Source of the DNA: an uncultured Alistipes sp.
GTDB taxonomy: Bacteria > Bacteroidota > Bacteroidia > Bacteroidales > Rikenellaceae
Assembly: GCA_944321185.1 (NCBI GenBank)
Contig: CALUKH010000003.1
Location: 62,001 to 126,000, forward strand
Length of the DNA: 64,000 nt
Reading direction: 5' to 3'
Below the pieces are notes generated by a model. The model ran no database searches and was not told the DNA's origin. It was given only the letters and a program-made list of their open reading frames with translations. The position numbers were made by a program, and so were the translations under genes. This document shows, piece after piece, positions 1-9,800 of the stretch (positions are counted from its first letter, which is position 1; every line of letters begins with the position of its first letter).

Positions 1-39
1 CCATTTGAAACAGAATCAGGATAAAGAGACCGCAAAATC

Positions 40-1251
40 ATGAAACGACTGTTGATTGCCGTGGCTGCCCTGGGGGCCGCCGCCTGCTCCTCGGGATCGG
101 GAGCGCTGTATGATTCGCCCACGTCGCTGGCCGTACGGATGGCCGAGAGCGAGATCGCCCGCAACCCTTCGCCGACGAACCTCGACGGCATCCCGGCCGG
201 AAAGGTCAAGTGGAACTACACGACGGGCCTCGAACTGCTGGCCATCCGCGATGCGGGCGAGGCGTGGGAGCGTCCCGACTTCATCGCCTATGCGGACCGC
301 TACTTCGATACGATCGTGCAGTCAGACGGCAGCGTGCTGACCTACCGCAAGGAGAAGTTCAACCTCGACCACATCTGCCCGGGGCGTGCGCTGTTCGGGC
401 TCTACACCCGCACGAAGGAGCCGCGCTACCGGCAGGTGCTCGATACGCTCTATTCGCAGCTGCGCAGTCAGCCCCGGAATTTCGACGGCGGATTCTGGCA
501 CAAGCAGATCTATCCGCATCAGATGTGGCTCGACGGCCTCTACATGGCCGAACCGTTCTATGCCGAGTATGCGATGAAGAACCTCACGGGTGCGGCGTTG
601 GACGATGCCGTTTCGGATATTGTCAACCAGTTCGTCGTGGTGGGCAAACACACGTGGGATCCCGCAACGGGGCTCTATCGCCATGCCTACGACGATTCGC
701 GCGAGATGTTCTGGTGCGATTCGATCACCGGACAGTCGGCCCATGCGTGGTGCCGGGCGATGGGGTGGTATGCCATGGCCATCGTCGAGACGATGCAGTA
801 TCTGGGCAAGACCGATGCCACGCGTCCGATGCTGGCCATCCTGGAGCGGATCTACGACGTGCTGCCGAAGTATGCCGACCCCGAGACGGGCATGTGGTAT
901 CAGGTGCTGGACCAGCCGGGCCGCGAGGGCAACTACCTCGAATCGACCGGTTCGGCGATGTTCGTCTATGCGCAGCTGAAGGCCGTGCGGCTGGGCTACC
1001 TGCCCGAGACGATGCGCAAGGAGGCGCTGCACCGTTATGAACAGTTGGTCGACCGCTTCGTGCGGGAGAATGCCGACGGCACGATCTCGCTGACGGACTG
1101 CTGCTCGGTGGCCGGGCTGGGCGGCAAGCAGATGCGCAGCGGCACGTTCGAATACTACATCTCGGAGCCCGTCATCGAGAACGACTGCAAGGGGGTGGGG
1201 CCCTTCATCTGGGCATCGCTCGAATACGACCGCGCCAAGGGCCGTCTGTGA
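40..1251 (+). CDS. GH105/GH88-type unsaturated glucuronyl hydrolase, lipoprotein
   Basis: This 403-aa protein begins with a lipoprotein signal (MKRLLIAVAALGAAAC), so it is probably anchored in a membrane facing the periplasm or the cell surface. The remainder resembles the (alpha/alpha)6-barrel unsaturated rhamnogalacturonyl hydrolases (YteR/GH105 group), which remove the 4,5-unsaturated uronic acid left by pectin lyases. Family-like segments include HQMWLDGLYMAEPF, with Asp165 as the likely catalytic acid, and the Trp-rich AHAWCRAMGWYAMA stretch. Length matches the family. A terminator follows and the SusC gene has its own promoter, so this gene looks like the last member of an upstream transcription unit of a pectin locus that starts outside the window. 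Substrate is inferred from the family. Confidence 0.85.
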   Translation: MKRLLIAVAALGAAACSSGSGALYDSPTSLAVRMAESEIARNPSPTNLDGIPAGKVKWNYTTGLELLAIRDAGEAWERPDFIAYADRYFDTIVQSDGSVLTYRKEKFNLDHICPGRALFGLYTRTKEPRYRQVLDTLYSQLRSQPRNFDGGFWHKQIYPHQMWLDGLYMAEPFYAEYAMKNLTGAALDDAVSDIVNQFVVVGKHTWDPATGLYRHAYDDSREMFWCDSITGQSAHAWCRAMGWYAMAIVETMQYLGKTDATRPMLAILERIYDVLPKYADPETGMWYQVLDQPGREGNYLESTGSAMFVYAQLKAVRLGYLPETMRKEALHRYEQLVDRFVRENADGTISLTDCCSVAGLGGKQMRSGTFEYYISEPVIENDCKGVGPFIWASLEYDRAKGRL

Positions 1252-1335
1252 CGGTGCCGGTATGGTCGGGAGTTCGCCGCGACGTGCGATTTCGTGCGGA
1301 TTGGGATGCCGACCGGCCGGGTTCGATGTTGAAAG

Positions 1336-1361
1336 ATCCTCCCTGCGGGGAGGATTTTTTA
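1336..1361 (+). terminator. Rho-independent terminator after the GH105 gene
   Basis: An 8-bp perfect stem (ATCCTCCC / GGGAGGAT) with a TGCG loop is followed directly by a run of six T. It lies 85 nt after the GH105 stop and separates that gene from the SusC promoter. The rest of 1252-1548 holds only the AT-rich SusC promoter/leader region. Confidence 0.85.
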
Positions 1362-1444
1362 TTCGGCGAAGTGCTCTGGAGGCTCGTCCGGGGCCGATTC
1401 GGGGGATTTGATAAAATATCCATGAGAAGTGATAAATTTTACCA

Positions 1445-1473
1445 TTTGAATCTGGGGATGAATTTTATTTTTG
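1445..1473 (+). promoter_or_regulatory. Bacteroidetes-type promoter for the SusC/SusD operon
   Basis: The -33-like TTTG is at 1445-1448 and the -7-like TATTTTTG at 1466-1473 (spacer 17, slightly shorter than the usual 19-21), in an AT-rich stretch 76 nt before the SusC start. This fits the TTTG/TAnnTTTG promoter of Bacteroidetes; assignment is by pattern only. Confidence 0.5.
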
Positions 1474-1548
1474 TATAGGAAAAAGCGGGTAATTCCACAA
1501 AAAAATTAAAAAAGAATAGCAACCTAATTATTAACCAAAACCTTTTTT

Positions 1549-4500
1549 ATGAAAAACTTTACGCTAAAGTTTGCCCTGACGCTCCTGCTGGGACTGGGGA
1601 TGGCTACCGCGGCCATGGCCCAGAAGATCGGTGGAGTGGTCAAGGATTCGGCAGGCAATCCGGTGATCGGAGCCTCGGTGGTCGTAGAAGGCACGACTTT
1701 GGGAGCCAGCTCGGGCGTCGACGGCTCGTGGTCGCTGCAGGTCCCCGATGCCGCGAAGAAGACGCTGGTGTTCTCCTATATAGGTATGAAGACGCAGCGC
1801 GTGGCCATCGGCACGAAGACAAAGATCGATATCACGCTCGAGGATGAGTCGACGGCTCTGGACGACGTGGTTGTGGTGGGTTACGCCACGGTACGGCGTC
1901 GCGACGTGGTGGGTTCGGTCTCGTCGGTCAATGCCGAGGAGCTGACCCAGATGCCGGTGGCCTCGGTCGCCGAAGCCATGACGGGTCGTATGGCCGGTGT
2001 GCAGATCACCGCGACGGAGGGTGATCCCGATGCCGAGATCAAGATCCGCGTGCGCGGCGGCGGTTCGATCACGCAGGACAACTCGCCGCTGTTTATCGTC
2101 GACGGATTCCCCGTGGAGAGCATCTCGGACATCCCGGCTTCGGACATCGCCTCGATCGACGTGCTGAAGGATGCTTTCTCGACGGCCATCTACGGATCGC
2201 GCGGTGCCAACGGCGTTGTGATCGTGACGACCAAGAGCGGTGAAAAGGGTCGTGTGACGGTCAACTACAACTTCTACATGGGCTTCAAGGAGATGGCCAA
2301 CCAGGACAAGGTCAAGGCCATGGATGTCGGCAACTTCGTCCGTTATCAGTATGAGCTGGCCGCCCTGCAGAGCACCTCGTCGAACAACGTCGTGGCGAAG
2401 AACTACGAACCTTTCTTCGGCAGCTTCAACGACATCGATCTCTACGACACGATGGCCGGCAACGACTGGGTCGATCAGGTCTTCGGACGCACGGGCCAGC
2501 AGTCCAATCATAACCTTTCGGTGTCGGGCGGCGGCGACAAGTTCCGCTGGACGGCCAGCTACTCGCACCTGTACGACAAGGCCATCATGACGGGTTCGAA
2601 CTACAGCCGCGACAACCTCAACCTGAAGGCCAACTACAAACCCGTCAAGCGGGTGACGTTCGACTTCTCGATCCGTTACGCGAATACGAACGTGGCCGGT
2701 GCAGGTGCCAACTCGCTCAACGACATGGGTACCTCGACGTCGGGACGTCTGCGCAACGCAATCCTCTATCCGCCGATTCCGATCTCGGGTCTGACGGCCG
2801 ATGTCGACATGCCCGACAACTCGAGCGATGCGGTCAACCCGCTGGTGGCCATCGCCGACTCGGACAAGAAGCGCAACCGTACGACATGGAACGCCAATGC
2901 CAGCTTCACGTGGGAGATCGTCGACGACCTGAAACTCAAGATCGAGGCCGGTATCGACGACTACCGTCAGCAGGACAACGAGTTCTACGGCGTGACCTCC
3001 TACTATTCGCGTGAGACCTCGACGGTGCTCGGAGCTCCGTCGGCCCTCTACGAAAACGAGACCCGCCGCCGCACGCGCAACACCAATACGCTCTCCTACA
3101 ACTTCAAGAACGTCATCAACAACGACAACCATTCGCTCGACCTGCTGCTGGGCCAGGAGTACATGATCACCCAGGACGAGGTCTTCACGGCCATTGCCGA
3201 CGGTCTGCCCTCGATGTTCACGGCCAAGGATGCGTGGAGCTACATGCGTCTGGCATCGAACGTCAAGGAGGCCTACAACAACATCTCGCCCGACGACGTG
3301 CTCTTCTCGTTCTTCGGCCGCGTGAACTACAACTTCAAGGACAAGTATCTGCTCTCGGCGACGATGCGTGCCGACGGTTCGTCGAAATTCGGCAAGAACC
3401 AGAAGTGGGGTTACTTCCCGTCGGTGGCAGCCTCGTGGCGCCTCTCGGGCGAGGAGTGGCTGAAGAACGTGCGCTGGATCGACAACCTGAAGATCCGTTA
3501 CAGCTACGGTACGGCCGGTAACAACAACATCCCGACCTATGCGTCGCGTCCTTCGCAGGAGTTCTCCTCCTCGTCGTCGGCCCACCTGAACATCGGAACG
3601 TCGTATCTGGATCCCGGTACGGTGATGGCCAATCCGAATCTGACGTGGGAGACGACCCATTCGCACAACATCGGTCTGGATTACAGCTTCTTCAACAGCC
3701 GTCTGGGCGGTTCGGTCGAGGTCTATCAGAATACGACCGAGGATCTGCTGGTCCGCTTCCCGGTGGGCGGCAGCGGCTACACCTATCAGTATCGCAACGT
3801 GGGTTCGACGCGTAACCGCGGTATCGAGGTTTCGCTCAACGCCTCGATCCTGCGCCACGAGAAGTACGGTCTGGACTTCAACGCCAACATCGCCTTCAAT
3901 CAGAACCGGGTGCTTGACCTGGCCGACCTGAATACGACGGGCTGGGGCGTATCGTCGGGCTGGAACAACCGTATCGCCGATTCGGACTACGTCATCTACA
4001 AGGGCGGTTCGGTAGGCGACGTCTACGGCTACACGACGCTGGGCCGCTACGAGGTCGACGACTTCGTGGCCGAGACCGACGACAGCGGCAATACGACCTG
4101 GACGCTGGTCAACGGCGACGACTCGAAGGAGGTGGCCAGCCTGATCGGTACGGTTCGTCCCGGTGCGCTGCGCGTGGCTACCGATGCCGACGGCAAGCCG
4201 CTCTACGGCAAGATCGGCAACGTGCTGCCGAAGTTCACGGGCGGTTTCTCGCTCTCGGGCTACGCCTACGGCTTCGACTTCGCGGCCAACTTCACCTACT
4301 CCTACGGCAACAAGGTCTACAACGCCAACAAACTCGAATATTCGGCTTCGCACACCTACACGGGTGCCGGTCAGATCCGTAACCTGCTGGACTTCATGTC
4401 GCTGGGCAGCCGCTGGACGAACATCGACTGGACGACCGGTCAGGTGATCTCGGATCCGGTGCAGCTGGCCGAGGTGAACCGCAATACGACGATGTGGTCG

Positions 4501-4791
4501 CCCTACATGACGGGCAACTTCGTCCACAGCTGGGGTCTGGAGGATGCGTCGTTCCTGCGGCTGTCGTCGCTGACGGTGGGCTACACGCTCCCCAAGACGC
4601 TGACGATGAAGGTCCGTCTGCAGCGCGTGCGCATCTACGCCACGGGAACGAACCTCTTCTGCTGGACCCCCTACACGGGCTTCGATCCCGAGGTCGATAC
4701 GCGTCGCTCGACGCCCATGACGCCGAGTGTCGACTATTCGGCCTATCCGAAGAGCCGCTCGTGGGTATTCGGTATCAATCTTTCGTTCTAA
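1549..4791 (+). CDS. SusC/RagA family TonB-linked outer membrane glycan transporter
   Basis: This 1080-aa protein has a signal peptide (MKNFTLKFALTLLLGLGMATAAMAQ), then a carboxypeptidase-D-like regulatory domain at about 27-110 (the IGGVVKDSAGNPVIGASVVV start is typical). A TonB plug follows at about 115-230, with the SusC-type segments LFIVDGFPV and SAIYGSRGANGVVIVTTK-like text (here STAIYGSRGANGVV). A 22-stranded-type barrel ends in the aromatic terminus GINLSF. The protein would import oligosaccharides across the outer membrane with the SusD lid encoded 26 nt downstream. There is no N-terminal STN domain, so it is a plain transporter rather than an anti-sigma-signalling one. The GH105 and beta-helix neighbours suggest a pectic substrate, which is inference. 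Confidence 0.95.
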   Translation: MKNFTLKFALTLLLGLGMATAAMAQKIGGVVKDSAGNPVIGASVVVEGTTLGASSGVDGSWSLQVPDAAKKTLVFSYIGMKTQRVAIGTKTKIDITLEDESTALDDVVVVGYATVRRRDVVGSVSSVNAEELTQMPVASVAEAMTGRMAGVQITATEGDPDAEIKIRVRGGGSITQDNSPLFIVDGFPVESISDIPASDIASIDVLKDAFSTAIYGSRGANGVVIVTTKSGEKGRVTVNYNFYMGFKEMANQDKVKAMDVGNFVRYQYELAALQSTSSNNVVAKNYEPFFGSFNDIDLYDTMAGNDWVDQVFGRTGQQSNHNLSVSGGGDKFRWTASYSHLYDKAIMTGSNYSRDNLNLKANYKPVKRVTFDFSIRYANTNVAGAGANSLNDMGTSTSGRLRNAILYPPIPISGLTADVDMPDNSSDAVNPLVAIADSDKKRNRTTWNANASFTWEIVDDLKLKIEAGIDDYRQQDNEFYGVTSYYSRETSTVLGAPSALYENETRRRTRNTNTLSYNFKNVINNDNHSLDLLLGQEYMITQDEVFTAIADGLPSMFTAKDAWSYMRLASNVKEAYNNISPDDVLFSFFGRVNYNFKDKYLLSATMRADGSSKFGKNQKWGYFPSVAASWRLSGEEWLKNVRWIDNLKIRYSYGTAGNNNIPTYASRPSQEFSSSSSAHLNIGTSYLDPGTVMANPNLTWETTHSHNIGLDYSFFNSRLGGSVEVYQNTTEDLLVRFPVGGSGYTYQYRNVGSTRNRGIEVSLNASILRHEKYGLDFNANIAFNQNRVLDLADLNTTGWGVSSGWNNRIADSDYVIYKGGSVGDVYGYTTLGRYEVDDFVAETDDSGNTTWTLVNGDDSKEVASLIGTVRPGALRVATDADGKPLYGKIGNVLPKFTGGFSLSGYAYGFDFAANFTYSYGNKVYNANKLEYSASHTYTGAGQIRNLLDFMSLGSRWTNIDWTTGQVISDPVQLAEVNRNTTMWSPYMTGNFVHSWGLEDASFLRLSSLTVGYTLPKTLTMKVRLQRVRIYATGTNLFCWTPYTGFDPEVDTRRSTPMTPSVDYSAYPKSRSWVFGINLSF

Positions 4792-4817
4792 ACCGCACCG
4801 TCTAAAATTACAGCAAG

Positions 4818-6782
4818 ATGAAAAAACTGATTTATTATATGATCTTTGCGGCCGCCGCACCTTCGATGCTGCTTCAGACGTCGTGCTCGGCGTTGGAGGA
4901 TACGCTGTCGCCGGAATCGCCGTCGTCGTTCGAATCCTCGACGGTCTATTCCAACGTGTCGCTGGCGGACTATGCCGTCACGGGCATCTACCAGTACTTC
5001 ACCATCGACCGTTCGTACCGCAACCGCTTCAACACCTACTACGGCTTCAACAGCGACATCGAGTGGTATAATTCGGCCAACACAGATCCCGGAAAGAGCG
5101 ACGAAAAGTCGAATCTGGCCAACTTCAACACCACGGCCAACTCGTCGAACGAGCTGAACCAGTCGGGTGAACGCCGTCTGTTCTCGCTCATCTACCAGGC
5201 CATCGAGCAGTGCAACCTCAACATCCAGGGGCTGCGCGAATACGGCGACGTGGCCTCGAACCGCGACATGGCCCATCTGCTGGGCGAGTCGCTGACCATG
5301 CGTGCGATGTTCTACTACGACCTGATCAAGGCGTGGGGCGACGTGCCGGCGCGTTTCGAGCCGGTGACCGAGCAGACGATCTACATCCCGAAGAGCGACC
5401 GCGACGTGATCTTCAAGCAGATCATCGCCGATCTTCAGGAGGCTGCCCCGATGATGTACTGGCCCGGCGAATCGAACTTCACGGCCACGACCGGACGCGC
5501 CAACCGCGCCTTTGCCGACGGCCTGCTGGCCCGCATCTGCCTGGCGGCAGCGGGTTATGCGTGGCGTCCCGACGACGGTCAGGTCGGCACGGGCAACTAC
5601 GGTTCCTACCGTCGCAGTACGCTGGTCGAGTCGGGCGAATGGGCCAACGACAAGCTCTATGAAATCGCCCTGGAGGCCTGCCAGGATGTCATCTCGCAGG
5701 AGGGTGTGCACGTGATGCTCGAACCCCAGTACGAGCAGCTGTGGCGCGACGTCTGCACGTGGAAGAACGATGCCGTCAACCGCGAGACGATCTTCGCCAT
5801 GCCGTTCGGCCACACGACGCTGCGCGGCCGCTGGCTTTCGAACAACGCCATCAAGCACAATGCCGTCGATCAGTACTGCCAGTATTCGTCGGGCGGCGGA
5901 TCGGTGGGCCCGATTCCGACGATGTACTACGAATTCGAGGCCAACGACGTACGCCGCGATCTGACGTGCGTGAACTACTCGTGGTCGGCCGAGGCCAACT
6001 CCGTACAGATCCCCGCCGACTTCAACAAGTGGTACTTCGGCAAATACCGCTACGAATGGACCTCGCAGGTCATTACCAGCACCGACGACGGCATCATGCC
6101 CATCGTACTGCGCTACGCCGACGTGCTGCTCATGGCGGCCGAGTGCTACAACCAGCTGGGTCAGCTGGACAAGGCCAAGATCGAATTCCAGAAGGTCCGC
6201 AACCGTGCCTACGTCGGTCATGAGAGCGACGTGACGGCCTACATGGCCCGGATCACCGACAAGGATGCGATGCTGAAGGCCATCATGCACGAGCGTGCGC
6301 TGGAGTTCTGCGGCGAGTATCTGCGCAAGGGCGACCTGATCCGCTGGGGTATCTTCGGAAAGGCCATCCTCGAATCGCGCGCCAAGATGCAGGCCATCCG
6401 CACCCACGGAACCTACACCTCGTCGATCACGGGCCGCGAGTACGATTATTCGACGCTGGGCACCTACCTCTACTACCGCTACGTGGGCGATATGAACAGC
6501 GTCGGCAAGCGCGAGACGATCGAGATGTGGGGTCTGAACCCCGGCGAACAGTCGGCTCCGAGCGGACAGGGCTGGGAGCAGCTCTACAACAGCGACAATA
6601 CGGAGCCCGACGAGTACATCGCCGAGAGCTCGCTCAACGACAACAAGATCGCTACGCTCGACGGCAGCCTCGGCTCGACGGCCGCACGCAGCGAGGAGGA
6701 GCTCAACAGCCGCATGTACTGGCCGATCTTCTCGCAGGATCTTTCGGCCAACCCCAGCATTGTGAACGATTTCGGATATTAG
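4818..6782 (+). CDS. SusD/RagB family nutrient-binding outer membrane lipoprotein
   Basis: This 654-aa protein has a lipoprotein signal with the lipid-modified Cys at 23 (LLQTSC). SusD features include the N-terminal TPR-rich region and the conserved C-terminal blocks: ALRYADVLLMAAECYNQLGQ-like text near 430 (here VLRYADVLLMAAECYNQ) and the ERALEFCGEYLRKGDLIRWG helix. It forms the extracellular lid of the SusC barrel and binds the glycan. The gene lies 26 nt behind susC and 24 nt ahead of a third lipoprotein, so the three are very probably co-transcribed. At 654 aa it is longer than many SusD proteins (about 500-600). Confidence 0.95.
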   Translation: MKKLIYYMIFAAAAPSMLLQTSCSALEDTLSPESPSSFESSTVYSNVSLADYAVTGIYQYFTIDRSYRNRFNTYYGFNSDIEWYNSANTDPGKSDEKSNLANFNTTANSSNELNQSGERRLFSLIYQAIEQCNLNIQGLREYGDVASNRDMAHLLGESLTMRAMFYYDLIKAWGDVPARFEPVTEQTIYIPKSDRDVIFKQIIADLQEAAPMMYWPGESNFTATTGRANRAFADGLLARICLAAAGYAWRPDDGQVGTGNYGSYRRSTLVESGEWANDKLYEIALEACQDVISQEGVHVMLEPQYEQLWRDVCTWKNDAVNRETIFAMPFGHTTLRGRWLSNNAIKHNAVDQYCQYSSGGGSVGPIPTMYYEFEANDVRRDLTCVNYSWSAEANSVQIPADFNKWYFGKYRYEWTSQVITSTDDGIMPIVLRYADVLLMAAECYNQLGQLDKAKIEFQKVRNRAYVGHESDVTAYMARITDKDAMLKAIMHERALEFCGEYLRKGDLIRWGIFGKAILESRAKMQAIRTHGTYTSSITGREYDYSTLGTYLYYRYVGDMNSVGKRETIEMWGLNPGEQSAPSGQGWEQLYNSDNTEPDEYIAESSLNDNKIATLDGSLGSTAARSEEELNSRMYWPIFSQDLSANPSIVNDFGY

Positions 6783-6806
6783 TCGAACGCATAAAACACG
6801 CACAAG

Positions 6807-9800
6807 ATGAAAAATAGCTATAAAAAACTGTTCGGCGGATTGCTGATGCTCGGCGCCCTGACCTTTGCGGGGTGCCACGAGCCGGATGTCGAAATCGACA
6901 CGCTGGACTACTCCCGGACGCTTCAGCCGTTGAACTTCACGGCGTCCGTGGATCGGGCGACGGGTTACGACGTAAACTTCTCGTGGACCATCGCCGAGAA
7001 TACGGATTACCTGCTTTCGATCCAGAAGGTCGACGAGCAGGGCACGGCCGTCGGTTCGCCGATCGACGTGCAGATCCCCGCCGCAGAGGCCGTCAACCCC
7101 TACAAGGTGACCCTCGAGGCCGAGCAGATCTATACGGCCACGCTGCAGGCCTTTTCGGCGCTGAATCCCAATCTGCCGGGTTCGCAGCTCGTCTCGGCGG
7201 GTCCCGTGGAGACCTACTACGTGATGACGTCGCTGAAGCCCGAACTGGCTGCCCGGACGATGAATTCGATCACCGTGAAGTGGGAGAACGACGAGGGTGA
7301 ACAGACGCAGCTGACGCGCATCGTCGCCGAACCGGTCGATGCAACGTCGGGTCTCGAGCCCCAGACGTTGGAGGTGACGGCCGACATCATCCAGGCCCAG
7401 CAGGGTACGGTGACGGGTCTGAACCCCTCGACGCAGTATGTGGTGACGCTCTATCAGAGCAAGTCGTCGCGCGGCGGCGTTACGGCCTGGACGACCCCCG
7501 ATACCGAGGGTGCCACGGCGGTCGACAGCTCCGAGGCCCTGATGACGGCTCTGAAGGATGGTGCCGAGAAGATCCTCGTCAAGGCGAATGCCGAGCCTTA
7601 CGTGCTCGACTTCGGCGAGGCCACCCCGGAAAACCCGAACCCCAACCCGCTGACCGGCTGGACGAAGAACCTCACGATCTACGGCGAAGTGGGCCAGGAC
7701 GGCGCGATGCCCGTGGTGAAGGGTCTGGGCGTGACGCTCAAGCCCGGTACGTCGGCCCTGTCGGTACTGATCGAGAATCTGGTGCTCGACGGTGACGGCG
7801 AAGGCGTTCTGGTGACGTTCGATCCCGGAGCCGATCTGACGGTCGATTCGTACATCGTGCGCAACTGCGAGGTGACCAACTACGAGAAGGGTCTGATCTA
7901 TCGCGGCAGCGGCGACAAGGTGCTCAACGTGACGGAGATCCTCTTCGACGGACTTTACATTCACGATCTGAATGCCAACGGCAGCGGCGGCGGTGACCTG
8001 TTCGACCTGCGCGCCGGAACCTACGGCAGCTTCACGCTGAAGAATTCGACGCTGATCGATGCGGGCCGTACCTTCCTGTTCTTCGATGCGAGCGCCGCCC
8101 TGACGTCGATCAACATCCTGAACAATACGCTCAACCGCGTCGGCATGAACACGACGCGCAAGGGTCTGGTCTGCCTGCGTCAGCCCGCCGCCACCTTCCT
8201 GCTCTCGAAGAACCTCTTCCTGAATGAATACTCGACCAGTGAGAACATGCGTCTGGTGTCGTCGTACGACAACGCACAGGTGCCCTCCATGTCGGGCAAC
8301 TACTTCTACAACGTCAACTACAACTCGAAGAACGAGGATAATTATACGGGTCCGGAGTTCTTCACGACGAAGATCGGCTCGAATGCCACGGCCGTCAATC
8401 AGGCACTGTGCCTGAGCGGCGACGGCAAGATCCTGGCCTCGGATCCGTGCGTGAAGTCCGAGCGCAACCGCATGCAGCTGACCAACGAGGAGGTCATCGC
8501 CAACCAGGTCGGCGACCCCCGCTGGTGGACCGAGGAGGTTCCCGAAACGGTCATCGCTTCGGAACTGACGCCCGTGACGGAGGATTATGTATGGCCGCTG
8601 ACCGACGATCTGGTCTTCGAACCGCAGTCGATCACCGAGACGATCATCTACGGCAACCTGCAGTTCATCGCCTCGAACGCGACCTTCCCCGTGACGATCA
8701 CGTCGGATCATACGATTTCGCTCTCGGGCGCCTCGACCCTGACGGCCGACGGCATCCCGACGAACAACGCCCTGGCCATCCGCGTGGCATCGGCCGGTTC
8801 GCTCGTGCTGACGCCGTCGAATGCCGGTATCGGCGTGCAGCTGGAGATCATTGCCGGCAGCGACCGCTACACGGTGCCGTGCGACGGTGTGGAGCATACG
8901 GTCGGATTGGGCGAGATTGCCGGTGACACGCACGTCTACATCACCACGACCGGAGCCGTTGTGCTTTCGTCGCTGAGCTGGACGTCGGACGTTTCGGTGG
9001 ACGGCGACCTGAAGACGCTGGCCACTCCCGAGGTGACGATCGATCCGCAGACGGTGGCCTGGTCCTCCGCCCAGGAGATCGAACTCACGTGGGAGGCCAT
9101 TGCCAATGCCGCATCGTACGCCGTGACGTGGAACGGACAGTCGCCCGTGACGGTTACCGATACGCAGTGGACGATCCCGGCCTCGACGGTTGCCGGACTG
9201 GCCGTTGGCGAATATCCGATCGAGGTGGTGGCCCGTCCGGTCGAGACCTCGACCAAATACAAGGCCTCGGAGGCTGCCGAACTGAAGTTCGAGGTGACGA
9301 AGATCACGTTGGCAACGCCGCAGGTTACGGTGACGCCGGCCTCGCTGAACGCCGGAACGGCTCAGGAGGTTCAGGTATCGTGGCCGGCCGTCGAGCAGGC
9401 TGCATCGTATGACGTGACGTTCAACGGCGTGACGACGAACCAGACGGAGACGACGCTGACACTGACGTCGGACGTCGTAGCCGCCCTGGCTGCGGGCCGT
9501 TACGAGATCACGGTCGTTGCCCGACCGGTCGATACGGAGCACTATGCCGATTCGGCCGCCGGTGCCGGCGAGCTGGAGCTCAAGGCCGTAGGTGCCGCCA
9601 TGACGCAGACGTGGAACTTCTCGGATGCCGGATTCGATGATATTTACAATTACATCGTTGGAAAGGTCGGCGAAGGTACGAACTTCTCGGAGGAGTGGAC
9701 CGGTGAATGGGATGGTCTGTCGATTGCCACGGGCGGTTCGTCGATCCGTGTCAATTCGAGCGACGGGGTGCGTTTCGTCCAGATGGGCGGTGCGGGCAAT